DNA from: Oscillospiraceae bacterium
Lineage (GTDB): Bacteria; Bacillota; Clostridia; Oscillospirales; Oscillospiraceae
DNA length: 25,410 bases
NCBI GenBank assembly: GCA_017646545.1
Contig: JAGCMI010000025.1
Span: 1-25,410 of the forward strand
Direction: 5' to 3'
A program made the position numbers and the translations under genes. Shown here in pieces: positions 7,979 through 16,382 of the stretch. Below the pieces are notes generated by a model. That model was given only the letters and a program-made list of their open reading frames with translations, did not search any database and was not told where the DNA came from. The stretch's first letter is position 1. Each line of letters opens with the position of its first letter.

Positions 7979-9337
7979 TTATTTCAGCAGTGCCTCTCCG
8001 GCACGATAGATATCTCCCGCTCCGATGGTCAGAATCATATCTCCGGGACGGGCAATCTCTTTTAAGCAGGCGGTCACTTCCGGCAGGGTTTCGCAGTAAA
8101 TTGCACCGGGGATTTGCGCCTGCAAATCACGGGAAGAAATGCCCACAGTATTTCTCTCCCGGGCCGCATAAATCTCCGCCAGAACCACCACATCCGCTTT
8201 TTTCAGTTCCGTTACAAAATCATCAAACAACGCTTTGGTACGGGTATAGGTATGGGGCTGGAAGGCCACCACAAGGCGCTGCGCACCGGCAGAACGGACT
8301 GCCTCGATGGTTGCTGCCAACTCACCGGGGTGGTGGGCATAATCATCATAGATTTCTGCGCCATTGAACCTGCCCTTATACTGCATACGACGGTCTGCAC
8401 CGCGGAAAGACTCCAGACTTTGAGCCGCCACCGCTCCGTCGATGCCCATGAGCCAAGCTGCGCCCATGGCAGCCAATGCATTGAGTGCATTGTGCTTACC
8501 CAGCACGCTCAGCTCCAGATGGCAGTAAAATTCTCCGTTGCACTGCACATCCAGTTGGCGCCAATCCCCGGAAGGATTCACACCCCGGACGCAATTATTC
8601 GCTCCGAGGCCAAAGGTAGTTACTTGCAAGCCTTCTACCGCCTGCAATGTATTAAAATCATCTCCGTTGACCAAAATATGGTCAGTAGCCAAGGCAGCAA
8701 ACTGACGGAAGGAACCTTGAATCTGCTGCAGATCCTTAAAATAATCCAAGTGATCTGCCTCGATATTCAAAATAATGGCCAAGCTGGGGAAGAAATTCAA
8801 GAAAGAGTCGCAATACTCACAACTCTCCAGCAAAATGGTATCGCCATTACCCACCCGGTGACCTGCGCCCAACAGCGGCAGAAAGCCACCGATCATCACA
8901 GTAGGATCGGTCTCGGCTGCCATCAGCACATGAGCCAGCATGGAAGTGGTCGTGGTCTTACCATGGGTGCCGGAAACACAGACCGCATGGCGATAAGACT
9001 GCATAATGACGCCCCATGCCTGCGCCCGTTCAAACACCGGAATGCCCAGCACGCGGGCCGCGGCAATCTCCGGATTGTCGTTATGGGCGGCGGCAGTGCG
9101 GATGATACAGCAAGCGCCGTGAATATTTTCCGCCCGGTGTCCGATCTCCACATGGATGCCCTTGGCGATCAGCTCATCGGTGGAAACAGAAGAATTCATA
9201 TCGGAGCCGGTTATATGCAGACCCATTCCCTGCAAGACCAGACCCAACGGCCGCATGGATACGCCACCAATGCCCACCAAATGCACATGATTGCCGGGGG
9301 AAAGGAATTTCTTTAGTGCTTCAATACGGTTCTCCAT
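7979..9337 (-). CDS. murC: UDP-N-acetylmuramate--L-alanine ligase
   Basis: MurC adds L-alanine to UDP-MurNAc, the first amino-acid step of peptidoglycan precursor synthesis in the cytosol. The 452-residue product has the nucleotide-binding start HLVGIGGVSMRPLG, the ATP loop GTHGKTTTT at residues 123-131, LNIEADHLDYFKD, the YDDYAHHPGE substrate segment and the C-terminal FQPHTYTRT...VVLAEIYAARE of Mur ligases. The usual EADESDGSF motif reads ESCEYCDSFL, a variant I associate with clostridial MurC. The ATG at 9335-9337 is preceded by AGAGGA. A good promoter lies at 9377-9405. It is the first gene of murC-ddl-DUF1934; ddl uses its pathway product downstream. Confidence 0.96.
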   Translation of the reverse strand: MENRIEALKKFLSPGNHVHLVGIGGVSMRPLGLVLQGMGLHITGSDMNSSVSTDELIAKGIHVEIGHRAENIHGACCIIRTAAAHNDNPEIAAARVLGIPVFERAQAWGVIMQSYRHAVCVSGTHGKTTTTSMLAHVLMAAETDPTVMIGGFLPLLGAGHRVGNGDTILLESCEYCDSFLNFFPSLAIILNIEADHLDYFKDLQQIQGSFRQFAALATDHILVNGDDFNTLQAVEGLQVTTFGLGANNCVRGVNPSGDWRQLDVQCNGEFYCHLELSVLGKHNALNALAAMGAAWLMGIDGAVAAQSLESFRGADRRMQYKGRFNGAEIYDDYAHHPGELAATIEAVRSAGAQRLVVAFQPHTYTRTKALFDDFVTELKKADVVVLAEIYAARERNTVGISSRDLQAQIPGAIYCETLPEVTACLKEIARPGDMILTIGAGDIYRAGEALLK

Positions 9338-9376
9338 GGTGTCACCATCCTCTTACTTTTTCTATGCCAGTATTTT

Positions 9377-9405
9377 ATTATACAACATCTGCGTTCTCTT
9401 TACAA
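9377..9405 (-). promoter_or_regulatory. Predicted promoter of murC-ddl-DUF1934
   Basis: On the minus strand: TTGTAA (9400-9405), a 17-bp spacer and a perfect TATAAT (9377-9382), about 40 nt upstream of the murC ATG. Confidence 0.8.
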
Positions 9406-9442
9406 CTGTAAATCTCGCCAAATCAATCCTTCTTTTCCCTAT

Positions 9443-9497
9443 TTTTTAGGTTTTTTCCCCTAAAAATCAAACCCAGATGCCGATTTTGGCATCTGGG
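9443..9497 (-). terminator. Terminator of the CBS-domain gene
   Basis: A perfect 10-bp stem CCCAGATGCC/GGCATCTGGG (9472-9481 with 9488-9497) lies 15 nt past the stop codon of the CBS gene. On the minus strand it is followed by TTTGATTTTT. A second hairpin, TTTTTAGG/CCTAAAAA (9443-9450 with 9459-9466), follows at once. Together they should insulate murC from read-through. Confidence 0.8.
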
Positions 9498-9512
9498 CGG
9501 AAGCGGGTGTAA

Positions 9513-9926
9513 TTACTCGGCTACCAGCGCATGCTGCTGGCAGTATTTGATGATGCCGCGGCGGGTCACAATGCCAATAAAGGTATCCTTATCATCCACA
9601 ACGGGGACAAAATTCTGATAAGTTGCACGCTCGATCAGCTCATGCATGGAGGTATTGACCCGAACGGGAATATTATCCTTACGGCGGGCAATCTCCATGA
9701 TTCGACGGGCTTCTGCCTGGCGCATATCCATGTAGCACATGTTCTTCAGCGCCCACAGCAAATCACCTTCTGTCAATGTACCGCGGTACTCACCGCGACG
9801 GTTCAAAATGGGCAGTGCTGCAAATCCAACAGCTTCCATTTTTTCCAGGGCCTGACGGATGGTGAAATCATCGTATACAAAATGGCACATGGCCTTGGGT
9901 GTTAAAAAGAATAAGATATTATTCAT
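9513..9926 (-). CDS. Small protein with two CBS domains
   Basis: This is a 137-residue stand-alone Bateman module. The first CBS domain spans roughly residues 8-60 (DDFTIRQALEKMEAVGFAALPILNRRGEYRGTLTEGDLLWAL). The second spans about 83-133 (IPVRVNTSMHELIERATYQNFVPVVDDKDTFIGIVTRRGIIKY). Such domains bind adenine nucleotides or c-di-AMP and usually regulate another protein. No catalytic or DNA-binding domain is present, so its partner is unknown. The start is well placed: AAAGGAG precedes the ATG at 9924-9926. It is monocistronic, with its own promoter and terminator. c-di-AMP as the ligand would fit a genome with gdpP, but that is only a guess. Confidence 0.88.
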   Translation of the reverse strand: MNNILFFLTPKAMCHFVYDDFTIRQALEKMEAVGFAALPILNRRGEYRGTLTEGDLLWALKNMCYMDMRQAEARRIMEIARRKDNIPVRVNTSMHELIERATYQNFVPVVDDKDTFIGIVTRRGIIKYCQQHALVAE

Positions 9927-9970
9927 AAGATCTCCTTTGACAGTCGCATTTCCTTCTTCATTCTGTATAC

Positions 9971-9979
9971 ATTATAGCA
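9971..9979 (-). promoter_or_regulatory. Predicted promoter (extended -10) of the CBS gene
   Basis: TGC followed by TATAAT on the minus strand (TATAAT at 9971-9976) makes an extended -10, about 45 nt upstream of the ATG. I see no good -35. The -10 abuts the small palindrome TGTATACA (9964-9971). Confidence 0.65.
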
Positions 9980-10131
9980 CATGCAACGGAATAAAACATG
10001 AAGAATTATTGTACAATAAGCCTTTTAAGTGCCGAATTTTTCCGCCCATCTTTGTGCACTTCTTCCAATTTTAGAGAAAAATCAGTTTGTTGCAAAGGCA
10101 TCATAATCCAGTGTAATTCACACGAATACAC

Positions 10132-10160
10132 TTGATTTTTAGGGGCGAATATGCTACGAT
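10132..10160 (+). promoter_or_regulatory. Predicted rubrerythrin promoter
   Basis: TTGATT (10132-10137), a 17-bp spacer and TACGAT (10155-10160), then about 26 nt to the ATG with GGAGG in between. The dyad GTGTAATTCACAC ends 8 bp upstream of the -35 and may be an operator. I see no PerR-type box (TTATAAT-N-ATTATAA). Confidence 0.65.
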
Positions 10161-10186
10161 AAACAAAAAATTATGGAGGTTTCACC

Positions 10187-10726
10187 ATGGCAAACAAATA
10201 TGCAGGCACTCAGACTGAAAAGAACCTGATGACCGCTTTCGCTGGCGAAAGCGAGGCTCGCAACAAGTACACCTACTTTGCTTCCAAGGCTAAGAAGGAA
10301 GGCTTTGAGCAGATTTCCGCACTGTTTTTGAAGACCGCTGACAACGAGAAGGAGCACGCCAAGCTGTGGTTCAAGGAGCTCGACGGCATCGGCAGTACCG
10401 CTGAAAATCTGGTTTCCGCCGCCAACGGTGAGAACTACGAGTGGACCGACATGTATGCCGGTTTCGCCAAGACCGCTGAGGAAGAGGGCTTCCCCGAACT
10501 GGCTGCCAAGTTCCGCATGGTGGCAGCCATCGAAAAGCACCACGAGGAGCGCTATCGCGCCCTGCTGCACAATGTGGAAACTGCCGCCGACTTTGAAAAG
10601 AGCGAAGTGAAGGTTTGGGAATGCCGCAACTGCGGTCACATTGTGGTAGGCACCAAGGCACCCGAGCTGTGCCCCACCTGCGCCCATCCCAAGGCATACT
10701 TCGAGATCCACGCAGAAAACTACTAA
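10187..10726 (+). CDS. rbr: Rubrerythrin
   Basis: Rubrerythrin is a cytosolic diiron peroxidase that protects anaerobes from hydrogen peroxide. The 179-residue protein has a ferritin-like four-helix domain followed by a rubredoxin-like tail. Diiron-ligand motifs visible are [10 protein letters not shown] (E21), NEKEH (E54, H57), AEEEGFPEL (about 97-105) and EKHHEERY (from E116). The tail carries C146-x2-C149 and C162-x2-C165 around [12 protein letters not shown] and [12 protein letters not shown]. The ATG is preceded by GGAGG. The gene is monocistronic, flanked by its own promoter and a strong terminator. Codon use is more biased than in its neighbours, as expected of a highly expressed protein. 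Confidence 0.97.
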   Translation: MANKYAGTQTEKNLMTAFAGESEARNKYTYFASKAKKEGFEQISALFLKTADNEKEHAKLWFKELDGIGSTAENLVSAANGENYEWTDMYAGFAKTAEEEGFPELAAKFRMVAAIEKHHEERYRALLHNVETAADFEKSEVKVWECRNCGHIVVGTKAPELCPTCAHPKAYFEIHAENY

Positions 10727-10734
10727 GATACGCA

Positions 10735-10770
10735 AAAAGCCGCAGACCCAACGGTCTGCGGCTTTTCTTT
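10735..10770. terminator. Bidirectional terminator between rbr and ftsH
   Basis: AAAAGCCGCAGACC (10735-10748) pairs perfectly with 10753-10766 across a CAAC loop, a 14-bp stem with T-rich sequence after it on the + strand (TTTTCTTTATT). The A run on the left gives a T run on the minus strand, so it should also end the gdpP-ftsH operon, whose last stop codon is at 10769. Confidence 0.9.
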
Positions 10771-12646
10771 ATTCTTCGGTCTGCTCAGCAAGATCGTCCA
10801 GCAGCATGGTATCTGAGCCATCTTCGATGGTCTGCCCTGCCATGCAGGCGGCAAATTGCTTGCCGGTCATGGATTCGTTTTCCAGCAGGTAATCCACTAC
10901 CTTCTGGAAAGCATCGGAATTATCGGCCAGCAGCTGCTTGCAGTGGTCATAAGCCTTATCAATGAGGACCTTCACCTCGTCATCGATGGTGGCGGCCACC
11001 TTTTCAGAATAGCTCTTGGTGGTCTGGTAATCACGGCCGATGAACACTTCCCCACCGTCCAGATAGCTGACAGTGCCCAAGCGCTCGCACATACCGTAGC
11101 GGGCCACCATATCCCGAGCCAGTTTAGTAGCCCGTTCAATGTCATTAGAGGCGCCAACGGAAATATCACCCACATACAGCGCCTCCGCCACACGACCGCC
11201 CAACAAACCCACGATCTGTTCATACATCTCGTTGCGGGTCATATTGGCAGAGTCATCTTTGGGCAGGGACCAGGTAGAACCCAGGGACTGGCCACGGGGC
11301 ACGATGGTCACATGCTGCACGGGGCTGGCGGTGGGCAGGAAGTACATGGCCACGGCATGACCTGCCTCATGGATAGCGGTGGTCTTCAGGTCCTGACGCT
11401 GACGCACATGGCTGCGCTTGGCAGGACCGGCCGTGATCTTCATCATGGCCTCGTTAATGTCCGCCATGGATAGCGCCTGCCGATTGTCACGGGCAGCCAT
11501 AATGGCCGCTTCGTTCAGCAGGTTGCTCAGATCCGCACCGGTAAAGCCGGGGGTTGCACGGGCCACGGTTTTCAGATTCACCTGCTCATCCAGGCGCTTA
11601 TTCTTGGCATGGACCTTGAGAATCTCGGTTCTGCCCTTTACATCGGGGCGACCCACATAGATCTGGCGGTCAAAACGACCGGGACGCAGCAGCGCAGGGT
11701 CCAGGATATCAGCACGGTTGGTGGCTGCCAGAACGATGACACCCTCGGTACGGCCAAAGCCGTCCATTTCCACCAGTAACTGGTTCAGAGTCTGCTCACG
11801 CTCATCATGTCCGCCGCCCATACCGGTGCCACGCTTGCGACCCACCGCATCGATTTCGTCAATGAAAATGATGGCGGGGGCGATTTTTTTCGCCTGGGCA
11901 AACAGGTCACGGACACGGCTGGCACCCACGCCCACATACAGTTCCATAAAGTCCGAACCGGACAAGGACAAAAACTGCACATCCGCCTCACCTGCCACTG
12001 CACGGGCAAGCAAGGTCTTACCGGTGCCGGGAGGGCCCACCAGCAAAATGCCGTGGGGAATTCGGGCGCCGATCTGGGTGTACTTCTTGGGGTCACGGAG
12101 GAAATCCACCACCTCCGCCAGTTCCTGCTTTTCCTCGTCCGCGCCGGCCACATCGTCAAAGGTGACCTTTGCGCCATCGGGAACACCCAGAACTGTACGG
12201 GCTTTGCCGAAATTGTTCATGGAATTGGCTTGATTTGCCCTGCCTGCCAGCATGAACCAAAGGATCATCAGCACCAGACCCACGATCAGCAGGGGCAGGA
12301 TCAGATCATACACAGAGAACGCCTTCTCTACGGCAAAGTCATAGCTTTCCAAAATACCAGCTGCCTGCTGGCTCTGGATCAAATCCCACATTTCCCGGCG
12401 GAAGGCATCGGCGTCCGCCATTTTTGCCGACACTTCGGTTTCACCCTTATAGGGATTATGCAGGTTCAGGATAATGGTATCTCCGGAAACGGTGAAGCTT
12501 TTGACCTGCTCCTTTTCAAACAGATGTACCACATCGGAATAAGCGGGTCCCTGGTTCAGATTGGAAATAAGACCGCTGACCAGCGTGAAAATCACCGCCA
12601 GGATGATAAGATAGGTAAATACCGGAATTGCTTTGCGCTGTTTCAA
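10769..12646 (-). CDS. ftsH: ATP-dependent zinc metalloprotease FtsH
   Basis: FtsH is the membrane-anchored AAA+ protease that degrades misfolded membrane proteins and short-lived regulators. The 625-residue product has a first membrane helix at about residues 7-27, an extracytoplasmic domain, and a second helix at about 112-134. Then come Walker A GPPGTGKT (204-211), Walker B IIFIDEID, the second region of homology [21 protein letters not shown], and the zinc site HEAGH (426-430). It ends in an acidic tail ([17 protein letters not shown]). No ATG fits the N-terminus. The TTG at 12644-12646 is preceded by TAAGGAGAA, whose TAA is the hpt stop codon, with about 10 nt spacing. The tilS-hpt-ftsH order is classical in Firmicutes. 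Confidence 0.97.
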   Translation of the reverse strand: MKQRKAIPVFTYLIILAVIFTLVSGLISNLNQGPAYSDVVHLFEKEQVKSFTVSGDTIILNLHNPYKGETEVSAKMADADAFRREMWDLIQSQQAAGILESYDFAVEKAFSVYDLILPLLIVGLVLMILWFMLAGRANQANSMNNFGKARTVLGVPDGAKVTFDDVAGADEEKQELAEVVDFLRDPKKYTQIGARIPHGILLVGPPGTGKTLLARAVAGEADVQFLSLSGSDFMELYVGVGASRVRDLFAQAKKIAPAIIFIDEIDAVGRKRGTGMGGGHDEREQTLNQLLVEMDGFGRTEGVIVLAATNRADILDPALLRPGRFDRQIYVGRPDVKGRTEILKVHAKNKRLDEQVNLKTVARATPGFTGADLSNLLNEAAIMAARDNRQALSMADINEAMMKITAGPAKRSHVRQRQDLKTTAIHEAGHAVAMYFLPTASPVQHVTIVPRGQSLGSTWSLPKDDSANMTRNEMYEQIVGLLGGRVAEALYVGDISVGASNDIERATKLARDMVARYGMCERLGTVSYLDGGEVFIGRDYQTTKSYSEKVAATIDDEVKVLIDKAYDHCKQLLADNSDAFQKVVDYLLENESMTGKQFAACMAGQTIEDGSDTMLLDDLAEQTEE

Positions 12647-12660
12647 ATCAAAGATTCTCC

Positions 12661-13203
12661 TTATTTTGCATATGCTTCGGGCTTCAAAATGCCCAGATAG
12701 GGAAGATTGCGGTAAGCCTCATCATAGTCCAGGCCATAGCCCACCACAAAGGCATTGGGAATGGGGAAACCCACATAGTCAGCTTCCAGGGTAATGCCGG
12801 GGGCACGGCCCTCGGGCTTGTCCAAAAATGCGCAGATCTTCAGCGATGCCACGCCCTTGGCCTCCAAATATTTGCACACTGCCTGCAGGGAACGGCCGGT
12901 ATCCAGAATATCTTCCAGAATCACCACATGACGACCTGCCAGATCCTGCTTGACATCCTGCAAGATCATCACACTACCGGTGGACTGGGTGCCCTGGTAG
13001 GAAGAGATCTGCATAAACTCCATTTCACAATGGGCATCAAACGCACGGATCATATCGGCATAGAATACCACCGCACCCTTGAGAATGCAGATGAACACCG
13101 GGTTCTTATCCCCATAATCCCGCAACAGTTCTACGCCCAGCTCGCGAATACGGTTTCTGATCTGCTCCTCGCTCAGCAGAATTTCCTGAATATTCTTGTG
13201 CAT
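12661..13203 (-). CDS. hpt: Hypoxanthine phosphoribosyltransferase
   Basis: Hpt salvages hypoxanthine (and usually guanine) to IMP/GMP using PRPP, the product of prs in this window. The 180-residue product has the core fold: ICILKGAVVFYADMIRA, a flexible-loop region FMQISSYQG, the PRPP-binding loop VVILEDILDTGRSL (E97, D98), then KPEGR and the base-recognition segment ADYVGFPIPNAFVVGYGLDYDEAYRNLPYLG. The ATG at 13201-13203 follows TGGAGGAA with ideal spacing. A TTG four codons upstream is in frame, but the ribosome site would lie inside it. It lies 15 nt after tilS and 14 nt before ftsH. Confidence 0.96.
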   Translation of the reverse strand: MHKNIQEILLSEEQIRNRIRELGVELLRDYGDKNPVFICILKGAVVFYADMIRAFDAHCEMEFMQISSYQGTQSTGSVMILQDVKQDLAGRHVVILEDILDTGRSLQAVCKYLEAKGVASLKICAFLDKPEGRAPGITLEADYVGFPIPNAFVVGYGLDYDEAYRNLPYLGILKPEAYAK

Positions 13204-13218
13204 AAATTCCTCCAAAAA

Positions 13219-14484
13219 TTATATTTCTGTAATAACGAACTGCATTGCTGGCAGTTCCATGGGAATTCTTTTTTGGTCAGCACCAATGCCATAAACCGCC
13301 AGCACCCCTTCCCCATCGGTCAGCACCGGAACAAGGGATCGCTGGGAGGCAGGGATCTTACGGTCAATAAAAAGCTTTTTCAGTGTTTTGCTGCCACCGC
13401 TCAGGTGGATACTGTCCCCGGTTTGGCGGCTTCGCAGCCAAACATCACCGGATATCTGCAAGGTAAAGACCGTATCCGTATTGATGATCTGCTGCGCAGG
13501 GCAGCAGGTGATTTTCAGTCCCAATTGGGGAAGCACCGTTTCACCGGGACATTGCAACTTCACCGGCTGCAACTGCCCCTGGGGCATGACACGCAGGGTG
13601 CCATAGCAGCGTTCCACGGTGACTCCGCCGGGTAGTTCCGCCCGGGCAGAAGGCTTTGAGGAAAACACCAAATTCTGCACCATGGAAATGTGACGGTATT
13701 CCGGTTCCCGGACACCGTTTTCTTTCAAAAAATTCTCCAAAATACGGCTGCGCAGCGCAGGCTCCATCTGCCGCAGCGCCTCCACTTCCAAGGTGGATGC
13801 CCGGGCAGCAGCCTGCTGCAAATAAGCCTCATCCTGCCGCAGCGATAATGCCATGGTTGTTAAATTTTCCGCCAGACGGGGGTTCTCCGCCGTCAGCAGG
13901 GGCATCACATGATGCCGCAACCGGTTCCGGAGGAAATCATCGGTGGTGTTGCTGCTGTCGGTCACATACTGCAAACAGTATTCTTGCAAAAAATCCAGCA
14001 CATCCTGCCGGGTAACCGTCAGCATGGGGCGAATGAGTTTTTTCGTTTGGGGTGTGATGCCGCCCAGACCTTTCAGTCCCGTGCCCCGCACCAAATGCAT
14101 GAGCACCGTTTCCGCATTATCATCTGCGGTATGGGCAGTGGCAATTTTGCCGGGCAAAGTGTCAAAGAAGGCATAGCGGGCTTCCCGCGCGGCTGCCTCC
14201 AGCCCCTTCTTCCCGGGCTTGACAGGGGCTGTGCCCACATGCAGGGGAATATCATATCGGTCGCACAAGGTGCGGACAAAATCTTCATCCCGATCCGATT
14301 CTGCGCCCCGCAACTGGTGGTTGAAATGGGCGGCAGAGAGATGAAACTGCAATTTCTGCTGCAAAAGATAGAGCGTAAACAGCAGCGCAACCGAATCTGC
14401 GCCACCGGAAATGGCGCACACCACCTCATCACCGGGCACAATCAGCTCATATCGGCGGACAAAGGCGGTGAGCTTATTCAGCAT
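13219..14484 (-). CDS. tilS: tRNA(Ile)-lysidine synthase
   Basis: TilS attaches lysine to C34 of the minor tRNA-Ile (CAU anticodon), an ATP-dependent and essential modification. The 421-residue product has the PP-loop SGGADS at residues 26-31, the HFNHQLRG motif, ATAHTADDNAETVLMHLVRGTGLKGL and the RPML segment of the N-terminal catalytic domain. A C-terminal domain ends near SLVPVLTDGEGVLAVYGIGADQKR. Its ATG (14482-14484) overlaps the last codons of dnaB by 11 nt, with GGAGTGG just upstream inside dnaB, so translation is probably coupled. hpt follows after 15 nt. The identity is secure. Confidence 0.95.
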   Translation of the reverse strand: MLNKLTAFVRRYELIVPGDEVVCAISGGADSVALLFTLYLLQQKLQFHLSAAHFNHQLRGAESDRDEDFVRTLCDRYDIPLHVGTAPVKPGKKGLEAAAREARYAFFDTLPGKIATAHTADDNAETVLMHLVRGTGLKGLGGITPQTKKLIRPMLTVTRQDVLDFLQEYCLQYVTDSSNTTDDFLRNRLRHHVMPLLTAENPRLAENLTTMALSLRQDEAYLQQAAARASTLEVEALRQMEPALRSRILENFLKENGVREPEYRHISMVQNLVFSSKPSARAELPGGVTVERCYGTLRVMPQGQLQPVKLQCPGETVLPQLGLKITCCPAQQIINTDTVFTLQISGDVWLRSRQTGDSIHLSGGSKTLKKLFIDRKIPASQRSLVPVLTDGEGVLAVYGIGADQKRIPMELPAMQFVITEI

Positions 14485-15817
14485 GCTTCCACTCCCGGTC
14501 CGTAAAGGCTTGGTACTGTCCGATCCATTGCAGCTTCACCGTACCGGTTTCACCATGACGGTTCTTCGCCACGATACATTCGGCAATACCCTTATCCTCA
14601 GAATTTTCATGATAATATTCATCGCGGTAGAGGAACATGACAGAGTCAGCATCCTGCTCGATGGCACCGGATTCACGCAGGTCGGAGAGGATCGGACGCT
14701 TATCCGTACGGCTTTCCACCGCACGGCTCAGCTGGCTCAAACAGACCACGGGGACATTGAGTTCCTTGGCCATGATCTTCAGCGAACGGGAGATTTCACC
14801 CACCACGGTGACACGGTTGTCACCGCCCTTGCCATAGCCGGAGCCCTGCATCAACTGCAGGTAGTCAATGATCACAAGACCCAAATTGTCCAATCGGCGG
14901 CACTTGGCGTTGATATCCGCCACGGTGACCGAGGGGTTATCGTCAATGCGGATGTCCATCTGGCTCAAGGCTGTGGATGCCATGCAAAGCTTGACCCACT
15001 CATCCTCGCTGAGCTTACCGGTGGCAAGCTTCTGCAGTTCCACAAAGCTTTCGCTGGCAAGAAGTCTCATGGCCAGCTGTTCACGGGACATTTCCAAGTT
15101 GAAAATGGCCACGGTTTTCTTATATTTTTTGGCCACATTCACACCAATATTCAGGGCAAATGCGGACTTACCCATGGCAGGACGGGCTGCCACGAGCAGC
15201 AAGTCGGATTTGTTCAGACCATTGATCTTGGTATCCAGATCCCGCATACCGGTGGACAGACCGGGAATGGCGGAGTCGGACTGGCTCAGTTCTGTAAGGC
15301 GGTCATACACCTTATGAAGCACCGTGGCAATATGCTCCAGAGAGTCGCCACGCTCGCCCTTACGCAGGGCGTAGATCTTCTTTTCCGCAGATTCCAGCAT
15401 TTCTGCCGGGGTTCCCACTTGAGATTGCACCGTTTCGGAAATATCCACCGCTGCCTGCGCAAGACCACGAAGCATGGCCTTATCCGCAACGATATTGGCA
15501 TAACGCACCGCATGGGCTGCAGTGGGGGTGATCTCCATCAGCTGCAGGATATAGTCCCGGGAATTATCACGATGGGTTCCCAGTTCCCGCATCTTATCCA
15601 AAACCGTCACCGGGTCAATGGTCTGGGAGTAATTGAACATGGTATAAATGGCCTCAAAAATCTCCCGGTTCTGCTGCAGGTAGAAATCTTCCGGCTTAAT
15701 CAGACCGATTACATCCGCCACACAGCGGCTATCGATCAGGATAGAGCCCAACACCGCCTGCTCTGCCTCCAAAGACTGGGGCATCTGCCGGGTCAGCAGT
15801 TCTTCCTCCATGGCCAT
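14474..15817 (-). CDS. dnaB: Replicative DNA helicase (DnaB family)
   Basis: This is the hexameric helicase of the replication fork; the Bacillus gene is called dnaC. The product is about 447 residues. The N-terminal domain begins EEELLTRQMPQSLEAEQAVLGSIL, with FYLQQNREIFEAI. The RecA-like motor has Walker A RPAMGKSAFA (G216-S218), NLEMSREQLAMRL, VIIDYLQLMQG and LSQLSRAVESRTDKRPILSDLRESGAIEQDAD. Two ATGs are possible: that at 15821-15823 is only 1 nt from AGGAG, while that at 15815-15817 is 7 nt away, so I prefer the latter. No intein is present. It lies 61 nt after rplI and overlaps tilS by 11 nt. Confidence 0.97.
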   Translation of the reverse strand: MAMEEELLTRQMPQSLEAEQAVLGSILIDSRCVADVIGLIKPEDFYLQQNREIFEAIYTMFNYSQTIDPVTVLDKMRELGTHRDNSRDYILQLMEITPTAAHAVRYANIVADKAMLRGLAQAAVDISETVQSQVGTPAEMLESAEKKIYALRKGERGDSLEHIATVLHKVYDRLTELSQSDSAIPGLSTGMRDLDTKINGLNKSDLLLVAARPAMGKSAFALNIGVNVAKKYKKTVAIFNLEMSREQLAMRLLASESFVELQKLATGKLSEDEWVKLCMASTALSQMDIRIDDNPSVTVADINAKCRRLDNLGLVIIDYLQLMQGSGYGKGGDNRVTVVGEISRSLKIMAKELNVPVVCLSQLSRAVESRTDKRPILSDLRESGAIEQDADSVMFLYRDEYYHENSEDKGIAECIVAKNRHGETGTVKLQWIGQYQAFTDREWKHAE

Positions 15818-15878
15818 ATTCATTCTCCTCTCTATATAAAGATATTGTCATTATGGGCGCTGTGCCCAAGGGATAAAC

Positions 15879-16322
15879 TTATGCTTCCTCGATCTTGACG
15901 GTCAAAGGTGCGCTGATCTCGTAACCCAGCTTGCAGGTGACGGTATAGGTGCCCACATTCTTGATATTCTCGTTCAGAACGATCTTACGCTTATCCAGCT
16001 TGATGCCCTTCTTCTCCAGAGCAACGGCAATTTCTGCATTGGTCACGGCACCGAACAGACGGCCTGCACCGCCGCCCTTGGCGGTGACGGTGAGGGTCAT
16101 CTCACGCAGCTTATTGGCAATGGCCAGCGCCTCTGCCTTTTCACGGGCAATGCGCTCAGCGGTGGCCTTATCGTTCATATTCTTGGTGTTGATGGCGTCG
16201 GTGGTGGCTTCAATGGCCAGCTTTCTGGGCAGCATGAAGTTGCGGGCGTAGCCGTCGGAAACCTCCAGCATCTGGCCCTTCTTGCCCTTGCCCTTGACAT
16301 CCTGTAACAGAATCACTTTCAT
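15879..16322 (-). CDS. rplI: 50S ribosomal protein bL9
   Basis: bL9 binds 23S rRNA at the base of the L1 stalk. The 147-residue product has the standard layout. The N-terminal domain starts [17 protein letters not shown] and carries the signature [21 protein letters not shown] long connecting helix is rich in A, K and E (residues about 45-75). The C-terminal domain contains [21 protein letters not shown] lies upstream of the ATG at 16320-16322. The 60-nt gap from gdpP carries a 7-bp hairpin (16348-16373). It lies between gdpP and dnaB, as in Bacillus and its relatives. Confidence 0.98.
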   Translation of the reverse strand: MKVILLQDVKGKGKKGQMLEVSDGYARNFMLPRKLAIEATTDAINTKNMNDKATAERIAREKAEALAIANKLREMTLTVTAKGGGAGRLFGAVTNAEIAVALEKKGIKLDKRKIVLNENIKNVGTYTVTCKLGYEISAPLTVKIEEA

Positions 16323-16347
16323 AAATCAATTCTCCTATTCTAACCGG

Positions 16348-16373
16348 TGTGGCAAAGGTATCGCCCTGCCACA
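16348..16373 (-). other. Hairpin in the gdpP-rplI spacer
   Basis: TGTGGCA (16348-16354) is the exact complement of 16367-16373, with a 12-nt loop. On the minus-strand mRNA the stem ends about 10 nt before the rplI ribosome site and is not followed by a U run. It is therefore more likely a processing or translation-control hairpin than a terminator. Confidence 0.45.
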
Positions 16374-16382
16374 TCTTGTGTT

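Larger units (their letters stand above)
9927..10186. other. Divergent CBS-gene/rubrerythrin intergenic region with palindromes
   Basis: This 260-nt gap contains both divergent promoters. TTCTTCAT at 9953-9960 has its complement ATGAAGAA at about 9998-10005. Next to it is a perfect 14-bp palindrome TTATTGTACAATAA (10006-10019). A shorter dyad, GTGTAATTCACAC (10111-10123), lies just upstream of the rubrerythrin -35. I see no gene in it. Confidence 0.55.

Noticed and set aside
15854..15868. TGGGC/GCCCA stem in the rplI-dnaB spacer
   Set aside because: Only five pairs and no U run. A stem this short is expected by chance.
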